DNA of 64,000 nucleotides from Chamaecyparis obtusa (GCA_027943335.1 BSBK01001116.1:900001-964000), one strand, 5' to 3'; numbered from the stretch's first letter, positions 9,834 through 24,496 are shown. Notes: generated by a model from the sequence alone, not told the origin. A program made the numbers and translations.

Positions 9834-12800
9834 TGTTGGTTCCTAGATAGGATTTTACACTCCATGAGATACCAATATACCTATGACTGATATTAATGAG
9901 GGGTTAGTTCCAAATGTGAGAAATCTATAGGTAATTGGACCAACTATAGGGACAAGACTGCCCTCTTCACTTCTAGCTCTGCAAAACCAAGGCGGGTACA
10001 CCTAATCCAATAAATATAATTCTATTCCTTACTCAATACTGGATCTTACAATAGATAATAGTGAGAAAGTACTAAATAACAACCTATTATTCATTGACTC
10101 TCCATCACTAGGGTGAAATAACTGATACCCACAAACATAAAACTGACAAGATTGAAAGGATTTGATTAAACTTTTGCAGAATATAACACATCCCAACCAA
10201 ACATGTATCAAGATAAAGTTTACTTGCTTCAGATCAGTGCCTTATCCATTGGGAAAATCATCTAGTGCACTGCAGAATATAGAGACTAATTACTATTACT
10301 TCACCATAGATCCAAGTCATAAACACAAATGCCTAGAACCATACTGCTTACAAAAATCCCTGTGCAAACCCTATGAACTTGTGCATCATCTAAAGCATAT
10401 TTAAATCTGATTTCAACCAGAACTGAAGATAAATAACACATGCATAGATAAACTCCATACAAAGAATCAAAACATTCAAAACCCATAAAACTTGACACAG
10501 ATTGGAAAGAAATGGAACTGAAAACTTGAATTAATAATGAGGACCTGAGCCTCTGTATACACCTTGCTTAAAGATTCAGAGCCTCTTGACACAATATGAA
10601 AATGATTTGCAACTTTCCACTCTGTTTTGATACAAAGTGGACTGAATATGTCCTACTCCTTGACTGAAGGTGCAAGATATGACCTTGTGAACCAAAAAAA
10701 TAGCAGCCTCTAAAAATAGTCTTGGAAATCCATATATAGGATTGCAACAAGCTTAGGACCATTTTAAGGCATTTTTAGGGCAACAAAGTCAACCCTAAGA
10801 CTACCAAAAAATATCTTAGATAAATCTGATTTTATTTACATTCCAGAACATAGCTTTACAAAATATCTTATCTTTACCCAAATTTGACCTCAGATTACAC
10901 AGTCCATTACTACTCTCACCAACCTTGTCAAAACTGAAAATAAACAGCACCATTGGAAATCCCTTTTCACGCCAATTCTAAAAATGTATAATACTTGCAT
11001 ATTTGGATAAAAATAAAGCCCTCAAACATTATTCTCCATGAACAGCCTCCATTATTTAAATTTTGAATTTCTAATATAGTCTGACTATACAAATTCAAAT
11101 TTTAATCTTTATTTTTTGCTGCAGACATTTGAATTTTGAAACAGGCCCACATGCCACATGGCAACACCCCATTTGTTTGAATCAACACCTCATCACCTCA
11201 TTGGACCTGTCAGCACACCCATGCCACATGTCGCTCTCTGATTGGCTGGCCTCGCTGATCGTGCATCTATTTGACAGCTCACCGGATAACACGTGTCGCG
11301 CAACCATTCTTCCACAATGGTTAAACTCCGAGCATCTTTCTTTCACACTTTTACAACAACCGTCAGATTGACACACATCTGAAGGTGATCGACCTACATA
11401 CTGTCTGGCTACTCCATCATTGGTCTTCACCACATGTCACATTTCTGTTGGCTCCACTGTCCACCCAAGTGTTTGACTGTACCAGCTTGCCACATCATCG
11501 GGATACCAGGTGTTGCACTGTCATTAATTCACAGAAGTATCCCGTGCGCACCTTCATCTTTACGCCTTAGCAATGATCGTTAGATGCTGGGCAAACATCC
11601 CCATGTGATCGAATCTGTACCTACATTTTTCATAAAAATATAGCTTACCTAACATGTGGGCCCACTTGCCTTGTCATCATCCATGTCAATGCCAAATCAT
11701 AATCTCAAACCATGCGCACGCCTGGGCAGACTCCTAACTGGGCCTCTATCTTAGATATTTAAGCCTTGTTCATTTTGGCATATAATACACTTCATTTTCT
11801 ATTTCGTGGTAAATGTGGGATAAACATTTATTAGCGCAATATAAATTCCTGTCAAAATTTATCCTTATCACACGTCCAGCTAGGCCCACTAAATCTGGGA
11901 GGCCCACTCATTCCTTCCTTCCTTCTTTATTTACTATCAATCTAAGCCTTCATGTATTTAAAAACCTTTTAACATCTCAACGTAACAGATGTGGGATAAA
12001 CCCCATTTCATAACTTATAGTTTATCCGCTCTATCCTACCTACGCGCAAGCTTCTCTTATGGGGATGCCAAATATTTTGTGTTGCAAAGCACGTTCCTGG
12101 ACATCTTCCTTGCTAGTGCATACACAACACCACAAAACATCCATGCTGCCCCCACCTTACACAAACACTAGCATCTAAGAATGGTGCGTGAAGGCTCATC
12201 ATACATCATATGGGGGAGAGACTTGGCAATACTCTCCAAAATACCTTTGCAGGCCTCCTCCTAACCTCTACAAGTGGCTTGGCCCTTTTCCAACTGCTAA
12301 TGTATGCCCTTTATACTTACGCTGGTTGTTTATTTATGCCGCCTTGCTTAATTAGCTTACGCAAGGACTCACGCACATGCAGCTCTCTTGCAACATGCAT
12401 GTAGCATGTCTTAATTCCTTATGTACCTCTCACCAGCATTCTTTACATATACACCCCTCCCAAGTGAATGTCATGATATGGGAAGGAGAGCGGGGTGTTC
12501 AAAGAAAAGTATGTGCCAAAGGAGGGCACGCACCAACATGCTTGCGTCCACCTTATGCCTCTGTCATTGCGGTGCAATTATGATGTGCGGCAGGGGATGC
12601 AACATTCCTCCTCATCTGCAAGCTAATACTCCCCTCCAAAAAAAAAGCAATGGAAAGAGGGAGGCTCACACAACACAAGGTAGTAATACATATCCCCCTT
12701 ATTGCGTGCATATCCCCTTTGAAAATCTGCACCTCCATTACACTATGTTGGGGGAAAATTGAACAGCACCCCTCATTCAATTTGGTGTACCCAGCCAAGC

Positions 12801-15616
12801 AATCAGTGTGCAACTCCTCCTTTAGATATGTGCGCACCATCAATGTGCCCAGCCCTCCGAAAAATATGCAGCACTATTCTAAAACCTATGATGTAAAGCC
12901 TTTGTGTTTCTCTTGTTTCACAGGGAGAATGCATCTCCACTCCATCTCTTCCTTCGCAAAGCATGGCATGTTGCAAGGACACCCATGCAATACCTTGTGT
13001 TTTCATTGCACCATATATTGAAAAGCTATTTTAATTTGATTTATACCAAACACCGAATAGATTTGTGAGAAGTCAGCGACAAGATTTGTTTGCAACGACG
13101 TTGACAAAGCATCGATGTGTAGAATAAATTCCAGGTATTTTACCTTTCTGATGCCTCCACAATTTTGGGAAAGTGGGTTCCATGGTGTCATGTCATTTGA
13201 TGTGATGTTATGCAAGCATACAATCCTTTCTACTTATGCTCTGTCAGTGTCATGGGATTATTTTTACAATGACTTGGGAAAAAACCATATGAATTGCAGC
13301 TTTAATTTCATCATTGTGTACTCTCTGGCAGAGGACAATGCCGAAATCACCAAGTGAGCATTTCCATTAGAGTTCCTCTTTGGCGTATGAATCAGTGCAC
13401 TAGTTCGTGAGGGAGGAAAACATGGTGCCATCCTTTGAAGTCTACAAAAAACCATTAACAAGTGGAATGTATGCGTTAAGAGGAGCCCCAAAAAACCTTA
13501 TGCAAATCTGCAAATCCCTTTCATTTGTTGTGTTACAAATAGGCACCCAAAAGATCTCACGTCTCTTTCCTCCATATCCTCTGTAATTTGATTTTGGTGC
13601 ACCAGTCTACAAAGATTGGTGCATTCATCACCCATTCCATGGTGTATGCACAACATACACTCCCACAACAAACATTCATGCAATTCCTTACATCGAGCAA
13701 GATCTCCTAAAATAAATCAGGGAATGATGACAAGCAACCTGAGCTTTTCACAAATCAGCAGACTTAGTCTTATAATTTGGAGGAGCTAAAGAATCTTCCC
13801 TTTGTTGACAAAAGAGATCAACTAGGAATCCATATTTGGCCTTGGTCTTTAGATATTATTCATGGTAGAATCGAATTTCCTTAGAAAGAAAAAAAAAATT
13901 TTAAAATGTATTCAGATTTATTAACTTGTTCTCTCATTGCAACAATTCTATATCCTCGAGTTGTATTGTTACCACCATTTTCCACAACATTACTCCTCAT
14001 TCAAAATAAAAATGAAAACACTATCACATAACAATACCTTACAATTCACCCTTCTGAATATATCTTACATCTTTATGGAAATGCCACCTATTTTGACCAT
14101 CAAACCTTTCATGCCATCAAAGACAACTTTGAAATAATGAGGCAAGCTGGACCCCAGGTGGGTCCGGCCTAAAAAAATTTCAAACTTAAACAACCGGCCC
14201 CAAAATCATTCAAAATGACTTTCACTTGCAACTGGATCGCACCAGATCAACCAGACACTTTTTAAAACTTCAAATTTTTAATACTTCGCCAGTCGTTAAT
14301 TTTCAACAAAACACCTCCAATCGTGCCATTGAATACTAACAAAAACTTATTGTCAAAAGCTTAAAGTTGGCGAACACAAACCTTGTACTGCAAATAACAA
14401 CCCTGTCAAACGGCTTCGCCTGGAAACGAACAAGGCGGGAGATTCTAAAACTTGAAAATGCTCATTCAGAATTGCCGGCAAACATAGACTGGAAATCACT
14501 GTCGACTGCCTTGGAAAGAGATGAGTTAAAAATATCAAACGAAGAGCTAATGGTGAACCACTGAATTTGGCAAAAGTCTTAATTGTAAGGAATGCGACAC
14601 AACAACCGCCATCTGAAAACATTTGTCTGGCATCGATTTATAACTCTCTGAAAATGGTTACTTTGCACAGTTATTCCATCCACACTTTTATCATTATAAA
14701 ACACCTTTTTGTCTGATCTGGCAATCATGTCAATTAGAACCCTCTTGGTTTGAAACCCTAGATGATGATTCTCTCTCATACATTAAAAACAAGGCTTTGA
14801 TTAGTTTCACTGGGTGATCAACCAATCATCAATAATTAATCTTCAAAATCGGCCACTTGGAACATCCTGAACTGAGACAGTGAAACTGTAGAAGTTGTAT
14901 CCGGAACTGAATGAGCAAATGGGCAAACGGATTCGTCATGATCCGAAACTTATCAAGGAGCATCACTTCAATGTCTACATTATGAAACAACCATCAATTG
15001 TGTTTGACCTCGAGCTCAGTGAAAATGGCGAGACCTCAAAGTGAGCTATTCAAAAAACTGAACTATGCACTGCTGGAGAAAATTAACAATCTGCAAACTA
15101 AAAGGCTCTGGAAAACATGTCAAACAGGCACATGTGGGGCTGAAAATTGGTGAGATGACTCATCCCCATGCCTACAACATGATGCAACAACCGGCATGTC
15201 TTGATTAATCACAGGGCACTTAGTGCACTCATCCGAACATGGCCTCTGACTAAACTGTGCAAATTAGAGAAATAGGACAAATCTGGAAAGCCAACTTTGG
15301 GGGATCCAAAAACCTATCAAACGGACTCGAAAAGGATTGAGCTTTGAAACAAAAGCTCTCTGATATACATTACAAACATCCCCAAAGTGGCAGGCTATGA
15401 AACTCAATAGGACACAAGATATTCAAATGCAAATAGGGCCTGCTACAAGAATTTGACACTTAGGCAAAAATGCAGATTTAAGTGAACACCTCAAAATGGC
15501 TACTCCCTAAACACTTTAGATTCTTCATTTAGGAGCTGGAACCCACAGGATATGTCAAATGAAAGGTGTTGAACCCATTCTCCAAGTTGTAGCACATGAA
15601 ATTCATCAGGCCCATT
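9834..15616 (-). repeat. 3' LTR of element B (at least 5.78 kb)
   Basis: It starts TGTTGGTTCC on the plus strand (the minus-strand LTR end is CCAACA) and matches the right copy in two blocks: 9834-10915 with 19916-20997, and about 12134-15616 with 21000-24496. The segment 10916-12133 is absent from the right copy. The true outer end may lie near 15755, beside a GCAGGGGGAA tract; the right copy is truncated there, so it cannot define it. Short open stretches inside are not conserved as reading frames between the copies, and I call no genes. Confidence 0.8.
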
Positions 15617-15751
15617 TCTATATGCTCTTGAACTCGGGTCTTTAAACTGTTCTTTGAAGTACACAAACTTTGGCCTAAGGAAATTCTCTGATTATGGACT
15701 CAAAATTATCTAGATATTTTAGCTCCAATAGTGGCTCTGGTTGGGGATGTG

Positions 15752-15761
15752 TTCCCCCTGC
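15752..15761 (-). other. candidate polypurine tract of element B
   Basis: On the minus strand this reads GCAGGGGGAA, downstream of the gag frame and close to where the 3' LTR must begin. No clear TG follows at once, so the exact LTR boundary is unresolved. Confidence 0.4.
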
Positions 15762-15926
15762 GGGTACATAGAGAATTCAGGATCTTTGGTAGAGCAGACC
15801 ACTCAAAAATAAAAACCGACTTCTTGCTCTCTCTCAAAAACTGGGAACCTTGCTAAAAGAAACACACCACACAACTGAAAGAAAGCAACTATACAAAATA
15901 TACATTACTTGCAAAGGCTCAAAGCC

Positions 15927-18900
15927 TCAAAACCGGAACCACTTCTTACCTCTGTCAAACATATGATTCTGATCCATATATGAGACCAGCCGCTTAAAAG
16001 ACTTTTGACAAACATGCTGCCAACATATATGAAAAAATTTGAGCTGAAAGGTAATCTTGTACTTGCCACAACCCAAAATCTTACGGTCACAGTCATCCTT
16101 ATGTTCACATTCTAGAAGATACGGAAGATCAATTACCTCTTCTTGTGGGGGACTAGAAGTATAAAACTTATCTAGTAATGCCTCAAGATGTAAACCACAA
16201 TGATGATCTTGCATTACTAAAAACTCACCTAACTGAGAAAGAACCGAATCTTCATACTTATCTTTGTGAGATACTTCAATCACTGAATAACTTGGCTTGT
16301 CAATAATATCTCCATGAATCGGATCATGAACCAAGTGCAAATTCCTTTCACAAACATTGTGACATAGGGACAATTGATCCATAAAATCATTTCTATCAAT
16401 AAATTTGTTGTCCATATCGTTGTCACAATCATCATCACATTCACCAAAATAAAAGAAAGAAACTGAAAAAGAAGCTTGCTCATTACTTTGTGAAGAAGAA
16501 ATCCGGTCAGTTACAAGATTGGTTTGCAAGCTAAGGGGAGGGATCTCCTCATGAAAACTAACATCCTTTTCACAACTTCTATTAATGTTTTGCACACATA
16601 AATCTGGATCATCAAATAATGTTTCTTTTAAAACTTGTAGGGCTGAGAAGTCACATTCAGATTTATCACTTTCCTCAATACTTTGACTTACACAATAATC
16701 TCTGACACTAGGCTCATCAAAATCTGAATCTACACCAGCATATGAATCCTTGTACTCATCATACACGACACTCTTATATTCCTCACATTCATATGCATCA
16801 TAATCTTGCAAAATGTTTAATCTCTGAAAATCAGCTTCTAAGAGATCTGAGATTTCATCACTACTTAGTGTGCACTAGATTTCATTCTTATCTTCTTTCG
16901 CTTCTTACTCAACACTGAAAACTTCCTTCTTATTTGAAACAGGGACTGCAAACTCTTGGATCAAATTATCATTGCAACAACTTTCATCTGCATCATATAT
17001 ATCCCTTTTTTGTTTGCACAAATCTTTCTTATATTGAGACAATAATATTGTCCTCTTATGCTGATAAAAGGAAAGGTCTACAAACTTATCAAGAACCTCA
17101 TTAACTGTAGACTCTTCTTCATCATCTTCATATCCACTGAACTCACGGTCGGCATCATAATCCTTATTTGCACAAGGCTGCTCATGAGGAGACCTTACTG
17201 TCATATCTTGATAATCTGATTTTGGATCACCTAAAGAACACACTTCTTTATCTGGCAAAACATCACAACCAATCTAAATTTTGGAACTTTTAGACATGTT
17301 GTCCTAAATTTTCAGCTCTGTATATGGAAGGCAATCAGCACCTTCATTGCATGTTTGAACATCAAAAGGGAAACTCTGAAATTCAACCATATGCATATCA
17401 CACAAGTCTTCAAGAAAATCATCTCTAACTACAACCTGTGGCTTCAAATTGAAATAATTTCGGGAAACATCATCATGCTGAATCGAAATGCTAAAAGATT
17501 CATTTTCTACCTAGTAGTTGATATGCTTTTGCTGACCTGTTTCAACATCCTCTAAGAATAGGACATCAGCACTCTTTACATCCAAATCTTGGAAGAAAGA
17601 ACATACCTCTGGCTGAAACAAACAATTTGGTATAATTTTTGAAACCTCTTCCATCTTTTCATTGAGTGTTTCAAATTGTGGTTCAAACACATCAGCATAC
17701 AACCCATTGCACATGCCTTCCATTTGGCATATGTCTCTTTGACATAACTCACTGTTGTAAGGCAGATTCTCAACACTATTAACTTCCATTTGATAAGACA
17801 TTGATTCCATATTATTAACTATATCAAAAATTTCAGTATCTACATCAAACCAGCTGGCTTCCATCTCCAATTCAAGAGAAAACTGAGCTACCATGATTTC
17901 ATATTCAGGCTCATAGAAACCCTCATCTATCTTATGATTAACAACTTCACAGAGTAAATCAATAGCTGAAAACATACAAACTAAATAATCAGTCTCATCA
18001 CCACTGTCATTTGAAACAAAAGAGTTCATTATTGCTCCAGTCATGTCAACTTTTTTACAATCATTTCCAGCACATGGCAACTGTTCATTTTGTTTACAAG
18101 GTTGTCCATAGACCACTTCCTTGTCTTCAAGAAGATCAGGATCACTTTGACTCTTCGAATCTTCTTCTTCACTTTTAGTATCACTGAAATCTGACATAAC
18201 TTCATCATTTGAGGTTTTATCATCATTTGATGAAAGATTTTCCCCCTCTTCATTTTCAATTCCTAACTGCAAACCATAAGTCTTTGCAGCCTCACAACTA
18301 GAAGAACTAGTTCCAAATCTACTTGGTATATACCCTTTGTAGATATCTATCTCTGTATCAAGCAAATACTACAATTCTTCACTAACCATGTTAACTTCTA
18401 TATCAGGGATAGTCATTGTTTGCTGCAAAATTTCTTCATTCTCATTATGTTCAGAAGCACAACCTAGAACATGATCAGTAGGATTGGTAGAGATGCAAAC
18501 ATTTTGACATTGAGTTTCATTTTCTGATTTACACCTATCCTCCTCAATTGGAACATTATGACAATGGACTCCAGCTGATAAAAACCCTTTGGCAATCTTA
18601 TATCTCAAATTATTTTCAATGTCCATCGCTGTCATAAAAGCCTAATGTAAATTATTTGGCTCTTTATTCCTTAAGAGGAAGCTCATCTTTCTACCGAAAG
18701 CACCCAAATAAACTATTAAGTATACTTGATCATTGGGTCTATAACTCTTTGGAATATCATTTAATGTCTTAGCAAATCTGATGTTGAATGGTGGAACCAA
18801 TTCATCCTTTTCAATTTGAATATCCATCAATTTGTTTAGCAGGATACTCACATCTATTCTCTCAGCAAACTGTTACATGAAAGCTAAATTGAAATCCTCC

Positions 18901-19209
18901 CATGAAGAAATATAATTCACTGGCAAGGAATAAAACCAGACCCTGGCATCATCCTTCAAAGTTTGAACTAGAAACTTCATGATGACATCTTCATGGCAAA
19001 TTTTGAAGTCTCCCATCATATCAGCAAACTCTTGCAAATGGTCACATGTTGAATCTAATCGTTTCCCCTTAAACTCTCACAAATGTTTCCTAATCTTGGT
19101 AGGAATCTCATTGGGGAAACCATGTATGCCATCAAAACATAATGGTGCATACCTCTATCCAGAAATACTTCTACTTGAATCTATTATGGACTGCACCTTC
19201 TCTTAATGA
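15927..19209 (-). pseudogene. element B Gag with a very long acidic C-terminal extension
   Basis: All coding pieces (ending at 18851, 18635, 18365, 17258 and 16811 on this strand) are in one frame, about 1,090 codons with roughly ten in-frame stops and no net frameshift. Residues encoded by about 19150-18600 match the Ty3/gypsy retrotransposon gag core (PF03732-like): a GIHGFP-type start, a DDARVWFYSLP block, then SSWEDFNLAF and QFAERI. At least one stop is TAG where CAG is expected. The remaining ~800 residues are rich in Asp, Glu, Ser and Cys, without a CCHC knuckle, protease or polymerase motif. Gag would form particles; mobilisation would need enzymes from another element. The original ATG is not clear because stops precede the core. 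Confidence 0.75.
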
Positions 19210-19894
19210 GATTTTTTAGATTTTTATTAAAAATAACTTATGCAGCCCTAAAAATTCTTACACATACATATTTTTCCAAAGATACAACCCAGATTTTTAA
19301 ACAAGTCCAGAGAAATATGCAGACCCACAATTCTAAAATCCTTTTATGTGGTGACTTTTTCACCCAATAGGATTATATAAATATAAAACATCTAATGAGA
19401 AATACCTGGTAAGTTCTGATGCTACAATTCTTTCTTTGGCTGGAAATGATGGCAAGTTTTAGAGCTCACTTCATAGCTCCATCGGGTTCTTTTCTTATAG
19501 AGCCGCCATCCCCTTGAAGAGGAAAAAAAATGTTATCTCTGTTTATGTATACTTCTTCCAACCAACACAAAACTTCACCAGAATTTCAAAAACCATTTAT
19601 CAGAGTAGAATACATCATATCTTTATTCTGAACTTTGCACTGATCAAACACAGGATCTCAGAATCGCCACTCACAACTAGGTGAGATGATTTTAAAACTT
19701 TTCAAATTGACTCTTTGCACTTCAATGGAAACCACTGGATAAAAATAAGTTGGCTAGGAGTCAAAGCTCTACTCATACCCGCATTATTTATAATTGATTT
19801 ACAACACTAGAGATATCAACTAATTAAAATAGGTAGGTTAGGAGTCCAACTCAACTTGGAACCTGCACTATTTACTCATGATTATAATCTCTAT
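19210..19894 (-). other. 5' leader of element B
   Basis: This is untranslated sequence between the primer site and the gag frame. I see no open frame or repeat in it. Confidence 0.5.
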
Positions 19895-19912
19895 TCCCCA
19901 GTAGGGTCACCA
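19895..19912 (-). other. primer-binding site of element B
   Basis: On the minus strand TGGTGACCCTACTGGGGA begins three bases after the LTR end CCAACA. It resembles the TGGYGACTCYRCTGGGGA-type sites of giant Ty3/gypsy lineages rather than the initiator-Met site of A, C, D and F. The exact tRNA was not checked. Confidence 0.65.
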
Positions 19913-19915
19913 CTT

Positions 19916-22900
19916 TGTTGGTTCCTAGATAGGATTTTACACTCCATGAGATACCAATATACCTATGACTGATATTAAGGAGAGGTTAGTTCCAAATGTG
20001 AGAAATCTATAGGTAACTGGACTAACTATAGGGACAAGATTGCCCTCTTCACTTCTGGCTCTGCAAAACTAAGGCGGGTACACCTGATCCAATAGATACA
20101 ATTCTATTCCTTACTCAATATTGGATCTTACAATAGATAACAGTGAGAAAGTACTAAATAACAACCTATTATTCATTGACTCTCCATCACTATGGTGAAA
20201 TAATTGATACCCACAAACATAAAACTGAAAAGATTGAAAGGATTTGATTAAACTTTTGCAGAATACAACACATCCCAACCAAACATGTATCAAGATAAAG
20301 TTTACTTGCTTCAGATCAGTGCCTTATCCATTGGGAAAATCATCTAGTGCATTGCAGAATATAGAGACTAATTACTATTACTTCACCATAGATCCAAGTC
20401 ATAAACACAAATGCCCAGAACCATACTGCTTATAGAAATCCCTGTGCAAACCCTATGAACTTGTGCATCATCTAAAGCATATTTAAATCTGATTTCAACT
20501 AGAACTGAAGATAAATAACACATGCATAGATAAACTCCATACAAAGAATCAAAACATTCAAAACCCATAAAAATTGACACGGATTGGAGAGAAATGGAAC
20601 TGAAAAATTCAATTAAGAATGAGGACCTGAGCCTCTGTATACACCTTGCTTAAAGATTCAAAGCCTCTTGACACAATATGCAAATGATCTGCAACTTTCC
20701 ACTCTGTTTTGATACAAAGTGGACTAAATATGTCCTACTCCTTGATTGAAGGTGCAAGATATGACCTTGTGAACCAGAAAACCAGCAGCCTTTAAAAATG
20801 GTCTTGGAAATCCATATATAGGATTGCAACAAGCTTAGGACCATTTTAGGGAATTTTTAGGGCAACACAGTCAACCCTAAGACTACCAAAAAATATCTCA
20901 GATAAATCTAATTTTATTTACATTCCAGAACATATCTTTACAAAATATCTTATCTTTACCCAAATTTGACCTCGGATTAGACAGTCCATTACTGCTCTCA
21001 CAAAACATCCACGCTGCCCCCACCTTACATGAACACTAGCATCTAAGAATGGTGCGTGAAGGCTCATCATACATCGTATGGGGGAGAGACTTGACAATAC
21101 TCTCCAAAATACCTTCACAGGCCTCCTCCTAACCTCTGCAAGCGGCTTGGCCCCTTTCCAACTGCTAATGTATGCCCTTTATACTTACGATGGTTTTTTA
21201 TTTATGCCACCTTGCTTAATTAGCTTGCACAAGGACTCAAGCACATGCAACTCTCCTGCAACATGTGTGTAGCATGTCTAAATTCCTTATGTGCCTCTCA
21301 CCAGCATTCTTTACATATACGCCCCCCCCCACCCCCCCCGCCAAGTGAATATCATGATATAGGAAGGAGAGTAGGGTGTTCAAAGAAAAGTATGCACCAA
21401 AGGAGGGCACGCACCAGCATGCTTGTGTCCACCTTATGCCTCTGTCATTGCGGTGCCATTGTGATGTGCGGTAAGGGATGCAACATTCCTCCTCACCAGC
21501 AAGCTAATACTCCCCTCCAAAAAAAAAGAAATGGAAAGAGCGAGGCTCACACAACACAAGGTAGTAATACATAGCCCCCTTATTGCATGCATATCCCATT
21601 TGAAAACATCCACCTCCATTACACTGTGCGCTGGGGGAAAACTGAACAGCACCCCTCATTCAATTTGGTGTATCCAGCCAGGCAATCAACGTGCAACTCC
21701 TCCTTTAGATATGTGCACACCATCAGTGCGCCTAGCCCTCCGAAAAACATGCAGCACTATTCTAAAACCTGTGATGTAAAGCCTTTGTGTTTCTCTTGTT
21801 TCACAAGGAGAATGCATCTCCAATCCATCTCTTCCTTCGCAAAGCATGGCATGCTGCAAGGACACCCATGCAATACCTTATGTTTTTATTGCACCATATA
21901 TTGAAAAGCTATTTTAATTTAATTTATACCAAACACCGAATACATTTGTGAGAAGTCAGCAGCAAGATTCATTTGCAATGACGTTGACAGAGTATCGATG
22001 TGTAGAATAAATTCCAGGTATTTTACCTTTTTGATGCCTTCACAATTTTGGGAAAGTGGGTTCCATGGTGTCATGTCATTTGATGTGATGTTATGAAAGC
22101 ATACAATCCTTTCTACTAATGCTTTGTGAGTGTCATGGGATTATTTTTTCAATGACTTGGAAAAAAACCATATGCATTGCAGCTTTAATTTCATCATTGT
22201 GTACTCTCTGGCAGAGGACAATGCCGAAATCACCAGATGAGCATTTCCATTAGAGTTCCTCTTTGGTGTATGAATCAGTGCACTGGTTCGTGAGGTAGGA
22301 AAACATGGTACCATCCTTGGAAGTCTGCAAAAACCATTAACAAGTGGAAGGTATGCGTTAAGAGGAGCCCCACAAAACCTTATGCAAATCTGCAAATCCC
22401 TTTCATTTGTTGTGTTACAAACAGGCACCCAAAAGAGCTCACGTCTCTTTCCTCCATATCCTCTGTAGTTTGATTTTGGTGCACCAGTCTACAAAGATTG
22501 GTGCATTCATCACCCATTCCATGGTGTATGCACAACATACACTCCCACAACAAACATTCATGCAATTCCTTACATTGAGCAAGATCTCCTAAAATAAATT
22601 AGGGAATGATGACAAGCAACCTGAGCTTTTCACAAATCAGCAGACTTAGTCTTATAATTTGGAGGAGCTAAAGAATCTTCCCTTTGTTGACAAAAGAGAT
22701 CAACTAGGAATCCATATTTGGCCTTGGTCTTTAGATATTATTCATGGTAGAATTGAGTTGCCTTAGAAAGAAACTTTTTTTTAAAAATGTATTCAGATTT
22801 ATTAACTTGTTCTCTCATTGCAACAATTCTACATCCCCAAGCTATATTGTTACCACCATTTGCCACAATAGTACTCCTCATTCAAAATACAAATGAAAAC

Positions 22901-24496
22901 ACTATCACATAACAATGCCTTACAGTTCACCCCTCTGAATATATCTTATATCTTTATGGCAATGCCACCTATTTTGACCATCGAATCTTTCGTGCCATCA
23001 AAGAGAACTTTGAAATAATGAGGCAGGCTGGACCCCAGGTGGGTCCAGCCTAAAAAAATTTCAAACTTAAACAACCGGCCCCAAAATCAGTCAAAATGAC
23101 TTTCACTTGCAACTGGATCACACCAGATCAACGAGACACTTTTTAAAACTTCAAATTTTTAATACTTTTCCAGTTGTTAATTTTCAACAAAACACCTCCA
23201 ATCGCGCTATTAAATACTGATGAAAACTTATTGTCGGAAGCTTAATGTTGGCGGACACAAACCTTGTACTACAGATAACAACCCTATCAAACGGCTTTGC
23301 CTAGAAATGAATGAGGTGGGAGATTCTAAAACTTGAAAACACGCATTCAGAATTGCCGGCAAACACAGACTGGAAATCACTGTCGACTGCCTTGGAAAGA
23401 GATGAGTTAAAAATATCAAACGAAGAGCTGATGGTGAACCACTGAATTTGGCAGAAGTCTTAAGTGCAAGGAATGCAACACAACAACTACCATTTGAAAA
23501 AAAATTTCTGACATTGAGTTATAACTCTCTGAAAATGGTTAGTTTGCACAGTTATTCCATCCACACTTTTATCATTATAAAACACCTTTTTGTCTGATCT
23601 GGCAATCATGTCAATTAGAACCCTCTTGGTCTGAAACCCTGGACGATGATTCTCTCTCATACATTGAAAACAAGGCTTTGATTATTTTCACTAGGTGATC
23701 AACCAATCATCAATAATTAATCTTCAAAATCGGCCACTTGGAACATCTTGAACCAAGACAGTGAAACTGTAGAAGTTGCATCTGAAACTGAATGAGCAAA
23801 TGGGTCAAACAGATTTGTCCTGATCTGAAACTATCAGGGAGCATCACTTCCATGTCTACATTATGAAACAAACATCAATTGTGTTTGACCTCGAGCTCAG
23901 TGAAAATGGCGAGACCTCAAAGGGAGCTATTCAGAAAACTAAACTATGCACTGCTGGAGAAAATTAACAATCTGCAAACTAAAAGGCTCTAGCAAACATG
24001 TCAAACAGGCACATGTGAGGCTAAAAATTGGTGCGATGACTCATCCCCATGCTACAACATGATGTAACAACTAGCACATCTTGATCAATCACAGGGCACT
24101 TAATGCACTCATCCGAACAGGGCCTCCAACTAAACTGTGCAAATTAGAGAAATAGGACAAATCTGGAAAGCCAACTTTGGGGGATCCAAAAACCTATCAA
24201 ACGGACTCGAAAAGGATTGATCTTTGAAACATAAGCTCTTTGATATACATTATAAACATCTCCAAAGTGGCGGGATATGAAACTCAATAGGACACTAGAT
24301 AATCAAATGCAAACAGGGCCTGCTACAACAATTTGACACTTAGGCAAAAATTCAAATTTAAGTGAACGCCTCAAAATGGCTACTCCCTAAACACTTCAGA
24401 TTCTTCATTTAGGAGCTGGAACCCACTGCATATGTCAAATGAAAGGTGTTGAACCCATTCCCCAAGCTGTATCACATGAAATTCATCAGGCACATT
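19916..24496 (-). repeat. 5' LTR of element B, internally deleted and truncated
   Basis: It matches the left LTR closely but lacks the 1.2-kb segment 10916-12133. The joint reads CTCTCACAAAACATCC and shares a CAC microhomology with both deletion ends. A C-rich run at 21322-21340 is expanded relative to the left copy (CACCCCTCCCA). The outer end stops at about 24492-24497, where element A's LTR resumes. Confidence 0.85.

Larger units (their letters stand above)
9834..24496 (-). mobile_element. element B: gag-only LTR retrotransposon with giant LTRs (TR-GAG/LARD-like)
   Basis: Two long direct repeats (9834 to about 15616-15755, and 19916 to about 24496) enclose a 4.2-kb interior with one minus-strand gag frame. 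On the minus strand a TGG-starting primer site sits three bases inside the right LTR, which fixes the orientation. LTRs above 5.7 kb and a PF03732-like gag without pol fit described gag-only terminal-repeat elements or relatives of the giant Tat/Ogre lineage. The right end is truncated together with about 0.4 kb of element A, so no clean duplication can be shown; CAATG at 9829-9833 would be the left copy. Confidence 0.82.

Noticed and set aside
10029..14779. Many 60-120 codon open stretches inside the left B LTR, some also present in the right copy (for example 12650-13021 and 21587-21904).
   Set aside because: They recur only because the LTR is duplicated. Frames differ in length between the copies, occur on both strands at once and show no known motif.
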